Source: Bacillota bacterium (lineage in GTDB: Bacteria > Bacillota > Clostridia > Acetivibrionales > Acetivibrionaceae). Taken from it: 42,099 nt of DNA. The notes under the pieces were generated by a model that saw nothing but the letters and a program-made list of their open reading frames with translations, had not been told where the DNA came from and searched no databases. Of this stretch, positions 8,650 to 17,133 are shown piece by piece. The stretch covers positions 1 through 42,099 of the forward strand of contig JAEWSG010000168.1 in assembly GCA_023398495.1 (NCBI GenBank), given 5' to 3'. Position numbers and translations under genes: made by a program. Positions within the stretch are counted from its first letter, which is position 1; the number at the start of each line of letters is the position of its first letter.

Positions 8650-9483
8650 TCACTTAGGTATTCGCACAATAAACTCAACATAGTTTCCTCTGTCGAATTG
8701 AGCAGCTTTTGCATCCACTCCGGATTTTTTCATCAAATCTATTGCCTGCTTTATAGTGTTTACAAAAATCCTTATATCTTTTATTGCTTTTGTAAACTTA
8801 GTTTTATTTTTCTTTTCGTTTTCCTGCTTTGTAAATCTATCAATAGCTTTTTCCACAAGCTCTTCAGTTTTTTTAACATTAAGGCCTCTTTCACATACAT
8901 TCTTCAAAACTTTTAATTGAAGCTGCTCATCATGAAGTTTTAATAATGCCCTTGCATGCCTTTCGGTTAAACTATTGTCAGAAAGTATCTTTTTTACCAG
9001 CGGTGGCAACTTTAACAGTCTGATTTTATTAGCAATTGTAGACTGGCTTTTTCCGATTTTAGCTGCCAGTTCTTCCTGTGTAAATCCATGGTCACTGATA
9101 AGATTATTATAGCCTTCGGCCTCTTCCATGTAACTTAGATCTTCTCTCTGAAGATTTTCTATTAAAGCCATTACCGCAGAATCATTGTCACTTATTTCTA
9201 TGATAATTGCAGGAATTTCCTTAAGTCCTGCCATAGTAGCAGCTCTAAGCCTTCTCTCTCCTGCAACCAGTTCATACATATTAGGAGATAATTTTCTGAC
9301 ATTAATAGGCTGAATAACTCCATATTGTTTAATTGACTCACATAACTCCTCTAAAGAAATCTTGTTAAACTGCTTTCTTGGTTGATAAGGATTTGGTCTT
9401 ATATTATCGATCCCGATATAAGTAATATTCTTTTGGTCATCTTTCCTTTCAACCTTTGCAATCTGCAATCTACTTTCTAACAT
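8650..9483 (-). CDS. noc: Nucleoid occlusion protein Noc (ParB-family CTPase)
   Basis: A 277-aa ParB/Noc-family clamp protein. It has the CTP-binding motifs GERRLRAA (75-82) and ENLQRED (109-115) and a helix-turn-helix at about 134-160. Residues that separate Noc from ParB favour Noc: Gln147 in GKSQSTIANK, Lys153, and Arg175 in TERHARALL, as in B. subtilis Noc. The true ParB in this window has Arg and Gly at the first and last of these. The location beside rsmG-mnmG-mnmE is also the classic noc position. The N-terminus (MLESRLQIAKVERKDD) does not obviously match the B. subtilis membrane-targeting helix. The start has AGGATGGTG upstream. Noc protects the nucleoid from septation; a role as a second ParB cannot be excluded without binding data. 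Confidence 0.85.
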   Translation of the reverse strand: MLESRLQIAKVERKDDQKNITYIGIDNIRPNPYQPRKQFNKISLEELCESIKQYGVIQPINVRKLSPNMYELVAGERRLRAATMAGLKEIPAIIIEISDNDSAVMALIENLQREDLSYMEEAEGYNNLISDHGFTQEELAAKIGKSQSTIANKIRLLKLPPLVKKILSDNSLTERHARALLKLHDEQLQLKVLKNVCERGLNVKKTEELVEKAIDRFTKQENEKKNKTKFTKAIKDIRIFVNTIKQAIDLMKKSGVDAKAAQFDRGNYVEFIVRIPK

Positions 9484-9710
9484 AACGCACCATCCTTTGT
9501 AATTTTAATATTTATCCTTTGTTTGTAAAAATTATCTAATTTAATACAGCTCAAAGCTGTTTAAAAATTCACAATCTGTTAAATTAAAGCTTAAATTACA
9601 TACTTTAATAACAAATTTATAAGGATAATATTCGTAAACCTTTTTTAAAATCCTTTTTTTTATACAAAGAATCGTTCGTCCAAATACGCTATATTACTGC
9701 ATTTTACGGG

Positions 9711-10454
9711 TTAAATCAGCGGCTCTTTTGATGGTTTGCCTGCTTTTCTTGGATATCTTGTCGGAGTTTGTCGAAACTTTCTTATAATTATTATATTTCT
9801 AATACTATCAGTAAAAGGTAAGTTAAACTCTCTGACTTCTTCTATCTTTCCACCAATTATATCCAAAGCTTTTTTGGAGTTACTAATCTCTTCAATACTG
9901 CTTCCCTTCATGGCAATAAAACAACCTCCAACTTTTACAAAAGGTAGACAGTACTCTATCAAAACAGGCAGGTTTGAAACAGCTCTAGCAGTACAAATAT
10001 CATACTTTTCTCTATACTCTGTTAACACCCCCATTTCTTCTGCTCTTCCGTGCAATGCTTTTATTCCTCTTAATGCATTTTCTTTGATAACTTCATTCAA
10101 AAACTTGACCCTTTTTTCCAAAGAATCCAATAAAGTTACTTCTATACTTTCCCGGGCAATTTTTACCGGGATACCTGGGAATCCTGCTCCAGTTCCAACA
10201 TCTATAAGACTTAACCCGTCATCTTTTATAAAAGGCATTATACTTAACGAATCAATAAAATGCTTTATTATTACATCCTTATCATCTTCTATAGCTGTAA
10301 GGTTTATCTTTTCATTCCACTCCTTTAGAATACTTTTATACTTAAAAAAATTGTTAAGTTGTTCTTCATTTAAAGAGATATTAAATTCCTTTGCTCCATC
10401 TATGAGTAGTTCTATAAGTTCCTTATCAACTTTATCCACAACCTTGCACTCCAT
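9711..10454 (-). CDS. rsmG: 16S rRNA (guanine527-N7)-methyltransferase RsmG
   Basis: A SAM-dependent methyltransferase that forms m7G527 in 16S rRNA. The SAM-binding loop DVGTGAGFPGIP is at about 101-112, and the C-terminal RKAGKPSKEPL ending is typical of the family. The length of 247 aa is normal. It follows mnmG by 14 nt and so belongs to the mnmE-mnmG-rsmG operon. The ribosome site is weak (GAAG just before the ATG), which suggests translational coupling. A sequence near the Noc binding consensus (CTTTCCCGGGCAAT) lies inside the gene at 10147-10160. Confidence 0.96.
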   Translation of the reverse strand: MECKVVDKVDKELIELLIDGAKEFNISLNEEQLNNFFKYKSILKEWNEKINLTAIEDDKDVIIKHFIDSLSIMPFIKDDGLSLIDVGTGAGFPGIPVKIARESIEVTLLDSLEKRVKFLNEVIKENALRGIKALHGRAEEMGVLTEYREKYDICTARAVSNLPVLIEYCLPFVKVGGCFIAMKGSSIEEISNSKKALDIIGGKIEEVREFNLPFTDSIRNIIIIRKFRQTPTRYPRKAGKPSKEPLI

Positions 10455-10468
10455 TCTTCACTAATTCT

Positions 10469-12358
10469 TTAAGCTTTTCTCCTGCTTTGCTCTAAATAGA
10501 TCAACAATACCGAAATATCAGCAGGTGAAACTCCTGATATTCGTGATGCCTGTCCAACCGATTCAGGTTTTATCTGGTTGAGCTTCTGCCTTGCCTCAAG
10601 TCGAAGTCCCTGAACTGCTGTGTAATCAAAATCCTTTCTTAACTTCTTATTTTCAAGCTTTCTAAACTGTTCAACCTGTTGCATTTGTCTCTTTATATAA
10701 CCTTCATATTTTATAGTAATCGATACTTGTTCTCTGACTTGAAAACTAAGTTCAGGCCTGTTTTCATCAATTGCTCCTAGAGAATCATAGTCAAGTTCGG
10801 GTCTTTTTAATAAATCACTAAGCTTTACTCCACTCTTAATTGGTGTGCTGTTTTTACTCTGTAAAAACATATTCACTTTGTCACTTGGTGGAACATGGGT
10901 CTTTTCAAGTCTTTTTATTTCTTCATCAACTTCATTCTTCTTTTTTTCAAATTTTCTGAACCTTTCTTCGCTGACGAGACCAACACGGTAGCCTATAGAA
11001 GTTAATCTTATATCTGCATTGTCCTGCCTTAACAAAAGCCTGTATTCAGATCTTGATGTCATCATCCTATATGGTTCTTTTGTACCTTTAGTCACAAGAT
11101 CATCTATCAAGACTCCTATATAAGCCTGTGACCTATCCAATATAACCATATCTTCACCTTTAATTTTTCTTGCGGCATTTATACCGGCCATAATTCCCTG
11201 TGCACCGGCTTCTTCATATCCTGAACTTCCATTTATCTGACCTGCTGAAAATAATCCTTCTATATGCTTGAATTCGAGTGATAAATTGAGTTGTGTGGAA
11301 TTAATACCATCATACTCAATTGCATAGGCACTCCTCATTACAGAGACATTTTCAAGTCCGGGAAGTGTTTTCATCATCTTTATCTGTACATCCTCCGGAA
11401 GGCTTGTTGACATACCCTGCAGATACATCTCCTCAGTATTAAGTCCCATTGGTTCAACAAAAACCTGATGAGAATCTTTTTCGGCAAATTTCACCACCTT
11501 ATCTTCTATAGAAGGACAATATCTAGGTCCGATTCCTTCAATCATTCCACCAAACAATGGTGACCTGTGAAGGTTTTCTTTTATTATCTCATGTGTTTTG
11601 CTGTTGGTATATGTAAGGTAACAGGATACCTGTTCTTTTTTTATTTCTTCATTTTCAAACGAGAAGGGTACAATTGTTTCATCACCTGGCTGTTCTTCCA
11701 TCTTGGTAAAATCTATACTTCTTCTGTTAAGCCTCGCTGGTGTACCTGTTTTTAACCTTATAAGCTCAATTCCCATTTCCTTAAGGCTGTCAGAAAGCTT
11801 ATTAGCTGGAAAAAGTCCATCAGGACCTCCACTATAACTTATATCACCAATAATAATCTTTCCCCTCAGAAATGTCCCTGTTGTAAGGATAACTGCTTTG
11901 CAATTATAAACAGTTCCTGTATGAGTTTTAACACCTGTAACCTTATAATTACCATTATTTTCTTCTCTTAAAATTTCAATTATTTCACCTTGTTTAACAT
12001 CCAGATTTTCCTGCTTTTCAAGAGTATGCTTCATCTCTATCTGATAACTTCTTCTATCCACCTGTGCCCGTAAAGAATATACCGCAGGACCTTTGGCAGA
12101 ATTTAATATCTTAGATTGAATAAATGTTTTATCAGTATTTTTTCCCATTTCACCGCCTAGTGCATCAATTTCTCTTACAAGATGACCCTTGGCCGTACCT
12201 CCAATATTGGGATTACACGGCATATTTGCTATACTGTCTAAATTAATTGCAAAAACAGCTGTTTTAGCACCCAATCTTGCTGAAGCAAGTGCAGCTTCAC
12301 AACCGGCATGTCCTGCCCCAACTACAACTACATCATATTCCCCTGCTACAAATTCCAT
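10469..12358 (-). CDS. mnmG: tRNA uridine-34 cmnm5 modification enzyme MnmG
   Basis: The FAD-dependent partner of MnmE, which installs the carboxymethylaminomethyl group on U34 of certain tRNAs. The N-terminal dinucleotide-binding motif VVVVGAGHAGCEAA and the internal GPRYCPSIEDK and GLFSAGQINGSSGYEEAGAQ blocks are diagnostic. I start it at the ATG at 12358 (MEFVAGEYDV, 629 aa). AGAGGAG lies 6 nt upstream there, and a longer reading frame would overlap the end of mnmE. Only 10 nt separate it from the mnmE stop, so the two are co-transcribed and probably coupled. Confidence 0.96.
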   Translation of the reverse strand: MEFVAGEYDVVVVGAGHAGCEAALASARLGAKTAVFAINLDSIANMPCNPNIGGTAKGHLVREIDALGGEMGKNTDKTFIQSKILNSAKGPAVYSLRAQVDRRSYQIEMKHTLEKQENLDVKQGEIIEILREENNGNYKVTGVKTHTGTVYNCKAVILTTGTFLRGKIIIGDISYSGGPDGLFPANKLSDSLKEMGIELIRLKTGTPARLNRRSIDFTKMEEQPGDETIVPFSFENEEIKKEQVSCYLTYTNSKTHEIIKENLHRSPLFGGMIEGIGPRYCPSIEDKVVKFAEKDSHQVFVEPMGLNTEEMYLQGMSTSLPEDVQIKMMKTLPGLENVSVMRSAYAIEYDGINSTQLNLSLEFKHIEGLFSAGQINGSSGYEEAGAQGIMAGINAARKIKGEDMVILDRSQAYIGVLIDDLVTKGTKEPYRMMTSRSEYRLLLRQDNADIRLTSIGYRVGLVSEERFRKFEKKKNEVDEEIKRLEKTHVPPSDKVNMFLQSKNSTPIKSGVKLSDLLKRPELDYDSLGAIDENRPELSFQVREQVSITIKYEGYIKRQMQQVEQFRKLENKKLRKDFDYTAVQGLRLEARQKLNQIKPESVGQASRISGVSPADISVLLIYLEQSRRKA

Positions 12359-12368
12359 ATATCTCCTC

Positions 12369-13751
12369 TCACTTTCCCAGACAAAACCTGCTGAATATTT
12401 CATGCATTACATCTTCACTTACAGACTCACCTGTTATTTCTCCTAAATACTGTGCTGCATTTACTATATCTATTGTTATCATATCCAATGGCATACCGCT
12501 TTCATACGCACCCATAGCAAAATCAATACTTTGGATCGCTTTGTCTATCAGGTTTTTGTGTCTTATATTTGTAATCAACACTTCACTGTTTAAACTGACT
12601 TCACCCTTTACAAAAAGCTCTATTACTGCTTTTCCAAGTTCAACAGTTCCTATCTCTTCTTTTAAAGACATTCTTATTACCTTTTTATTTTCAAGCCTTC
12701 TTTCAATATCCTTTACTGCTTCTTCTGTAGCTAAGTCTATTTTATTAAGTATAATAATTGCCTTTTTATCCTGTATTTTATTAAGAATTTCCACATCTTC
12801 CTCTATAATACCCTGGTCTACATCTATCATCATTATTATGAGATCGGCTGATTCAACCTCCCTGTGTGTTTTTTCAACACCTATCTTTTCAACTACATCC
12901 TCAGTTTCTCTAATACCAGCAGTATCAATAATTCTTACAGGAACCCCGTTCAAATTTATATAATCTTCAATAATATCACGGGTTGTCCCGGGTATATCTG
13001 TTACAATTGCTCTGTTCTTTCCTGTTAACTCATTTAAAAGAGAGGATTTTCCTACATTGGGTCTGCCAACTATTACAGCATTGATTCCCTCCCTTATTAT
13101 CCTTCCTTTTTCAAATCCATCAATTATATTAACTAATTTTTCTTTTACAGCCTTTATTTCAGACGATATCATCTGTCCTGTAATCTCTTCTATATCATGT
13201 TCTGGATAATCCACTGTAACCTCAATATGTGCTAAAAGTTCAACAAGCTTACCCCTTGCTGCTTTAAGCCTTACTGACAACTTTCCTTCAAGCTGTCCAA
13301 CAGCTGCTTTTGAACTTTCGTTGGTTTTTGCATTTATAAGATCAATTACAGCCTCCGCCTGAGATAAGTCAATTCTTCCGTTTAAAAAGGCACGCTTTGT
13401 AAACTCTCCCGGTTCTGCAAGCCGGGCACCTTCTCTTATCAACAACTCAATAATGTTTTTTAAAACCACAGTTCCACCGTGGCAATTTAACTCAACTACG
13501 TCTTCTCTAGTAAACGTATTTGGCTTAACCATTTTTGAAAGAAGAACTTCATCTAATAATTCTCCCGTCTTTGGATCAACTATTTTCCCATAACTTATAG
13601 TGTGGTTTTTTATTTGTCCAAACTCCTTGTTTCCTCTAAATATTTTAGCAGCTATTTCAAAAGATTTGTCTCCACTCAATCTTATTATACCTATTCCACC
13701 ATTTCCATGTGGGGTAGATATAGCTGTAATTGTATCTTCATTAAATAACAT
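12369..13751 (-). CDS. mnmE: tRNA modification GTPase MnmE
   Basis: A 460-aa GTPase that works with MnmG on tRNA wobble uridine. It has an N-terminal formyl-THF-binding domain, then a G domain inserted in a helical domain: G1 GRPNVGKSS near residue 228, the DIPGTTRD switch, DTAG, and NKID. The C-terminal Cys motif CLGK is present. The start has GGAGGAATGCT upstream. A promoter and a terminator lie together just upstream, so the gene has its own initiation point separate from jag. Confidence 0.97.
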   Translation of the reverse strand: MLFNEDTITAISTPHGNGGIGIIRLSGDKSFEIAAKIFRGNKEFGQIKNHTISYGKIVDPKTGELLDEVLLSKMVKPNTFTREDVVELNCHGGTVVLKNIIELLIREGARLAEPGEFTKRAFLNGRIDLSQAEAVIDLINAKTNESSKAAVGQLEGKLSVRLKAARGKLVELLAHIEVTVDYPEHDIEEITGQMISSEIKAVKEKLVNIIDGFEKGRIIREGINAVIVGRPNVGKSSLLNELTGKNRAIVTDIPGTTRDIIEDYINLNGVPVRIIDTAGIRETEDVVEKIGVEKTHREVESADLIIMMIDVDQGIIEEDVEILNKIQDKKAIIILNKIDLATEEAVKDIERRLENKKVIRMSLKEEIGTVELGKAVIELFVKGEVSLNSEVLITNIRHKNLIDKAIQSIDFAMGAYESGMPLDMITIDIVNAAQYLGEITGESVSEDVMHEIFSRFCLGK

Positions 13752-13777
13752 AGCATTCCTCCGAATTTTTGGAAGTA

Positions 13778-13805
13778 ATTATAAAACACTATAAAAATGG
13801 TTCAA
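13778..13805 (-). promoter_or_regulatory. mnmE promoter
   Basis: On the minus strand TTGAAC (13800-13805) and TATAAT (13778-13783) are spaced by 16 nt and end 27 nt before the mnmE start. The -35 hexamer lies inside the 3' arm of the terminator at 13799-13824. Confidence 0.65.
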
Positions 13806-13824
13806 GAAATAAATCTCCTGAACC
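13799..13824 (-). terminator. Terminator overlapping the mnmE promoter
   Basis: On the minus strand GGTTCA / TGAACC forms the base of a hairpin followed by ATTTTTATAG. It ends readthrough from jag immediately before mnmE initiates. Confidence 0.65.
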
Positions 13825-13889
13825 ACAAAATAGCAACATACAGTTATATAAAATAAACTTTCAGTTTAAAGTTATTTTTTAAATGCTTA

Positions 13890-13965
13890 AGGAAATTATG
13901 GTGTTAATTGATTCTTATAATGTAGCTGTATCAGTTTATATAAGAACCGGATGCCATAATTTCCT
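13890..13965. other. Long imperfect inverted repeat between jag and mnmE
   Basis: The outer arms AGGAAATTATGG (13890-13901) and CCATAATTTCCT (13954-13965) are a perfect 12-bp match. The inner arms TTCTTATA (13912-13919) and TATAAGAA (13939-13946) give a further 8 bp. Together they make a two-segment hairpin with an internal loop. No U-tract follows, and the function is unknown. Confidence 0.6.
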
Positions 13966-13981
13966 GACGGATTTTCAAGGT

Positions 13982-14007
13982 AACAAAAGCCGCTTTGCGG
14001 TTTTGTT
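13982..14007 (-). terminator. Terminator after jag
   Basis: AACAAAA-CCGC pairs with GCGG-(C)-TTTTGTT around an AAA loop, with one bulged base. It lies 9 nt after the jag stop codon on the minus strand, and the U-rich 3' arm serves as the tract. Confidence 0.6.
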
Positions 14008-14015
14008 CTTATCCT

Positions 14016-14636
14016 TTACTTAAGTGTAATTATTACTTTTCTGTTCGGTTCATCTCCAACGCTATAAGTCTCAACATACTTGTGATTCTGAAGAGACGAA
14101 TGGATAACCCTTCTTTCATAAGGATTCATAGGCTCAAGAGTAATATTTTTTTTATATTTTACCACTCTGTCTGCTAGCCTGTTTGCAAGCTTTACCAATG
14201 TTTCCTCTCTTTTTTGCCTGTAGTTTTCAATATCTATGACTACTCTTTTATACTCCTCCTTGCTCTTATTAACAACAAGGCTTGTCAAATATTGAAGTGA
14301 ATCTAAAGTTTCACCTCTTCTTCCAATAATTATTCCAATATCATCTCCTTTAATTTTAAGGAGAATAGAATCTTCTTCTTCCTGAGCACTTATTTCAGCT
14401 TCAACGTTCATTTTTTCGAAAACGCTCATTAAAAATTCTTTTGCTTTCTCGGAGTTGGATTCTTTGTGGGTAACTTTGACTCTTGCCATTTTATTTCCAA
14501 TCAAACCAAAAATACCTTTTGTACCCTCTTCAAGAACTTCTATATCAACACTATCTCTATCACATCGCAACTCTTCAAGAGCAAGCTCTATGGCTTCTTG
14601 TACAGTTTTGCCTGTCTTTTCAACAAAGTTTGTCAT
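14016..14636 (-). CDS. jag: RNA-binding protein Jag/KhpB
   Basis: SpoIIIJ-associated protein of 206 aa. It has an N-terminal Jag_N domain (1-50), a KH domain with the GXXG loop as IIIGRRGETLDSLQYL (about 99-114), and an R3H domain near the C-terminus with NPYERRVIHSSLQ. KH and R3H domains bind RNA, and homologues (KhpB/EloR) act with KhpA in cell elongation and RNA regulation. The ATG directly follows the yidC stop codon, so the two are translationally coupled. Confidence 0.95.
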   Translation of the reverse strand: MTNFVEKTGKTVQEAIELALEELRCDRDSVDIEVLEEGTKGIFGLIGNKMARVKVTHKESNSEKAKEFLMSVFEKMNVEAEISAQEEEDSILLKIKGDDIGIIIGRRGETLDSLQYLTSLVVNKSKEEYKRVVIDIENYRQKREETLVKLANRLADRVVKYKKNITLEPMNPYERRVIHSSLQNHKYVETYSVGDEPNRKVIITLK

Positions 14637-15494
14637 TTATTTATCATTAACCTCCTTTTTGTTGAGAATATATTTATTTAAATACAATTGTTGAAATATC
14701 TGAAATACATTACCTACAAGCCAATACAATCCTAAACCTGCAGGAAATTGGAACGATACCCATAACGTCATTAACGGAGCAATAAACATCATATTTTTTT
14801 GCATTGCCACGGACATATCCTGAGCTCCATCCTTTGTCTCCCCATTGCTGCTGTTTCTCTTCATTGTACCTATCATCATCAACTTACTAGATACCAAAGT
14901 TGTAACAACCGATAGTACAGGTATTAATAACAATGGTAAATACTGTGCCATTTGGGACCCAAATAAAATATCAGGTCTCCAGGTTGGAACTAAACCTAAA
15001 TCAAACCCAAAGAAATCCATATCTATAATTTTATGGTAGTTTATAGCGCCTATTTGAGAATAGATTCCTTTTATTCTCAAAGCCTCCGGAACTGTATCTA
15101 ATAATGCTTTTACTTCTGTTGCACTTTTATTAAGCATGTATGTGAGCGGCTGACCAACTACATATATAAGTGAAAAAAGTATGGGCAACTGTACCAGCAT
15201 TGGAAGACAACCGCTGGCAGGGTTATATTTATGTTCTGCGTATACTTTCATCATCTCTTCATTTAATTTGGCAGTATCATTTTTATATTTCCTCTGAAGT
15301 TCCTTTATTATTGGCTGTATTTCCTGCATCTGAGCAGTTGATTTAAACTGCTTTATAGTCAGAGGAAGCAAAATAAACTTAATAAAAACAGTAAATATTA
15401 TAATTGCCAGACCATAGTTTTTAAATGCTATGTTCTCGAATATAAAATTCAAAATAAGTCCTAAAAACTTGGGTATGTAACTTAAAAAATTCAT
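14637..15494 (-). CDS. yidC: Membrane protein insertase YidC/SpoIIIJ
   Basis: A 285-aa member of the Oxa1/YidC/Alb3 family that inserts proteins into the membrane alone or with SecYEG. The Gram-positive form lacks the large periplasmic domain. Five hydrophobic segments are visible, with the family blocks FIKFILLPLTIKQFKST, NPASGCLPMLVQLPI and a GLGLYWLVGN end. Lys39 occupies the position of the conserved groove arginine (E. coli Arg366), keeping the positive charge. An AAGGGA ribosome site precedes the ATG. The operon is rpmH-rnpA-yidD-yidC-jag. Confidence 0.97.
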   Translation of the reverse strand: MNFLSYIPKFLGLILNFIFENIAFKNYGLAIIIFTVFIKFILLPLTIKQFKSTAQMQEIQPIIKELQRKYKNDTAKLNEEMMKVYAEHKYNPASGCLPMLVQLPILFSLIYVVGQPLTYMLNKSATEVKALLDTVPEALRIKGIYSQIGAINYHKIIDMDFFGFDLGLVPTWRPDILFGSQMAQYLPLLLIPVLSVVTTLVSSKLMMIGTMKRNSSNGETKDGAQDMSVAMQKNMMFIAPLMTLWVSFQFPAGLGLYWLVGNVFQIFQQLYLNKYILNKKEVNDK

Positions 15495-15511
15495 ATGTAA
15501 ATCCCTTTCGC

Positions 15512-15727
15512 TTATTTAACCGGATCATATCCTCCCGGATGAAACGGATGACACTTAAGCAGCCTTTTAATTGCCTTGAAACTTCCCTTTATTATACCAT
15601 ACTTTGAAATTGCATCTATTGCATATTGTGAACATGTAGGATAAAATCTGCAGCTTGATACCATTTTTAAAGGAGATATATACTTTTGATAAAATCTTAT
15701 TATAATTATTGCCACTTTACCAACCAT
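15512..15727 (-). CDS. yidD: Membrane protein insertion efficiency factor YidD
   Basis: A 71-aa protein with the YidD signature: FYQKYISPLK, SSCRFYPTCSQYA and CHPFHPGGYDPV. It assists YidC-dependent insertion at the inner face of the membrane. I start at the ATG at 15727 (MVGKVAIIIIRFYQ). GAGGAG sits 8 nt upstream inside the last codons of rnpA, whereas an in-frame ATG five codons earlier would itself contain that ribosome site. The gap to rnpA is 1 nt. Confidence 0.93.
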   Translation of the reverse strand: MVGKVAIIIIRFYQKYISPLKMVSSCRFYPTCSQYAIDAISKYGIIKGSFKAIKRLLKCHPFHPGGYDPVK

Positions 15728-15728
15728 A

Positions 15729-16073
15729 TTATTTCTCCTCATTAAATATATTTAGCTTTTTTAATAAAAACTTCATTTCCCTCTTAATATCAGAAAAACC
15801 AGGCATCTCATCACTGCTTCTTGCAACAAATACAAGGTCAAAACCTTCCTTCAATTTACCTTCATAATGTCTATAGCTTTCTTTGATAAGCCTTCTCATC
15901 CTGTTTCTCTTAACACTGCCACCAAACTTCTTACTGGCAGTTATACCTATTCTATTCACTTTGCTTTTATTACTCATTACATACAATACAAGGTATTTTG
16001 CAACAAAGAATTTACCTTTTTTGTATAGTTTCATAAACTCTTTGTTCTTTTTTATAGAAAAAGTAAATTTCAT
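15729..16073 (-). CDS. rnpA: Ribonuclease P protein component
   Basis: The 114-aa basic protein subunit of RNase P, which matures tRNA 5' ends. The family motif KFGGSVKRNRMRRLIKESYR is complete (about 48-67). It sits in the usual place between rpmH and yidD. The nearest Shine-Dalgarno-like sequence, GGAGG (16088-16092), is 14 nt from the ATG and can pair with CTCC (16079-16082) in a small hairpin. That suggests low or regulated translation. Confidence 0.95.
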   Translation of the reverse strand: MKFTFSIKKNKEFMKLYKKGKFFVAKYLVLYVMSNKSKVNRIGITASKKFGGSVKRNRMRRLIKESYRHYEGKLKEGFDLVFVARSSDEMPGFSDIKREMKFLLKKLNIFNEEK

Positions 16074-16136
16074 TATATGGAGCTATGCCTCCGGTTATAT
16101 CATTTTTGTATATATTAATAAAACTTGATTTTAAAC

Positions 16137-16161
16137 AAAAAGACCACAATTATGCGGTCTT
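16137..16161 (-). terminator. Attenuating terminator between rpmH and rnpA
   Basis: On the minus strand AAGACCGCA / TGTGGTCTT (9 bp, one G-U) around TAAT is followed by TTTTTG. It overlaps the rpmH stop codon and would lower transcription of rnpA relative to the abundant ribosomal protein. Confidence 0.75.
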
Positions 16162-16294
16162 ACGCTGAAAGAACTTTTCTTCCTTTCAATCTACGCCTCT
16201 GTAAAACTTTTCTTCCATTGGCTGTTTTCATTCTTTTTCTAAAGCCATGTTCCTTTTTTCTTTGTCTATTTTTAGGTTGATACGTTCTTAACAA
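16160..16294 (-). CDS. rpmH: 50S ribosomal protein L34
   Basis: The reading frame gives the canonical 44-aa basic protein: MLRTYQPKNRQRKKEHGFRK at the N-terminus and KGRKVLSA at the C-terminus. The best start is TTG at 16292-16294. It gives the family's exact length and has GGGGGTG 6 nt upstream. An in-frame GTG three codons earlier, and an ATG two codons before that, would overlap the ribosome site. It is the first gene of the leftward operon, with its promoter at 16416-16445. Confidence 0.96.
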   Translation of the reverse strand: MLRTYQPKNRQRKKEHGFRKRMKTANGRKVLQRRRLKGRKVLSA

Positions 16295-16415
16295 ACTAAA
16301 CACCCCCATTCTATTCTTCTGATTATTCTGCTTTTAGGCACTTTATTTTAATTTCGCGTATTGTCATTTAATACACTAGAGGACAAAATACCTATTCTAA
16401 ATAAACACCGTATCA

Positions 16416-16445
16416 ATTATATCTTAAATCGTTATTTAATGTCAA
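16416..16445 (-). promoter_or_regulatory. rpmH operon promoter
   Basis: On the minus strand TTGACA (16440-16445) and TATAAT (16416-16421) are both perfect and spaced by 18 nt. They are placed about 120 nt before the rpmH start, at the edge of oriC. Confidence 0.8.
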
Positions 16446-17130
16446 GAAACTATTTTGTGACTTCAAAAAAAATAATTGATCAAATGTTGTTTCAAAAAAG
16501 CTGATTTACATTTTTTGCGTTGCAAAATAATTTTTCTATGTTTGAAGCTTTTTTAGCTTCATTTATTGGGTTGTAAATATAAATTTCTACTAATGAATTC
16601 TTTTAAACACCTTATGTGGATAAGTAAAAATTTATATCAGTATTTTTGTGGATATCTTTCATTTTTACTGTTGAATATTGTGTAAAAGTCTGATAATATA
16701 AATAATACCTGTTGATAACCTATGGATTATCAACAGATTTATGTTGATAACCTGTGTGTAACTATTATATTTATTTTTTATACTACTATTATAATTTACC
16801 ACATTATTATATTACTTTTATAAAAAATTATACAAAAATCTTACATTTGTTGCTTAATTATTGTGAGTTTTGTCAATGATTAGCATAGGTTTTTAATTTT
16901 ACTAATTTATCCTTATTTTAAGATAACCAAGTGTAATAATCATTTACTTATCTCAAGGTCATATATAAACGTTATGAACCTTTGATAAGACAAGTACATG
17001 TAAACAAGCTATTGATGTGAAAATGTACTGGATTTATTTTGTGACCTGATTTTTACTAAATATCTGTTGTGATACAGTTGGTTATCTACAGATTTGAACC
17101 AAAGATAATTTAATTCTTAAAACATAGGAT
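16446..17130. other. oriC: oriC, left DnaA-box cluster
   Basis: An AT-rich gene-free region between rpmH and dnaA. DnaA boxes include a perfect TGTGGATAA (16615-16623), TGTGGATAT (16647-16655), TGTTGATAA (16710-16718 and 16742-16750), TTATCAACA (16727-16735) and TTATCTACA (17082-17090). Together with the cluster between dnaA and dnaN this makes a bipartite origin like that of B. subtilis. Strand polarity of genes reverses here, as expected at an origin. Confidence 0.88.
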
Positions 17131-17133
17131 AAG

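Noticed and set aside
9736..10464. Long plus-strand open frame opposite rsmG
   Set aside because: It is the antisense shadow of rsmG, which has complete methyltransferase motifs and operon context.
12277..12963. Plus-strand open frame across the mnmG/mnmE junction
   Set aside because: An antisense shadow rich in Ser/Ile/Pro with no ribosome site; both minus-strand genes are certain.
16463..16512. Third copy of repeat R3 beside oriC
   Set aside because: Only about 50 nt resemble R3 and the second arm is missing, so it may be chance in A/T-rich DNA.
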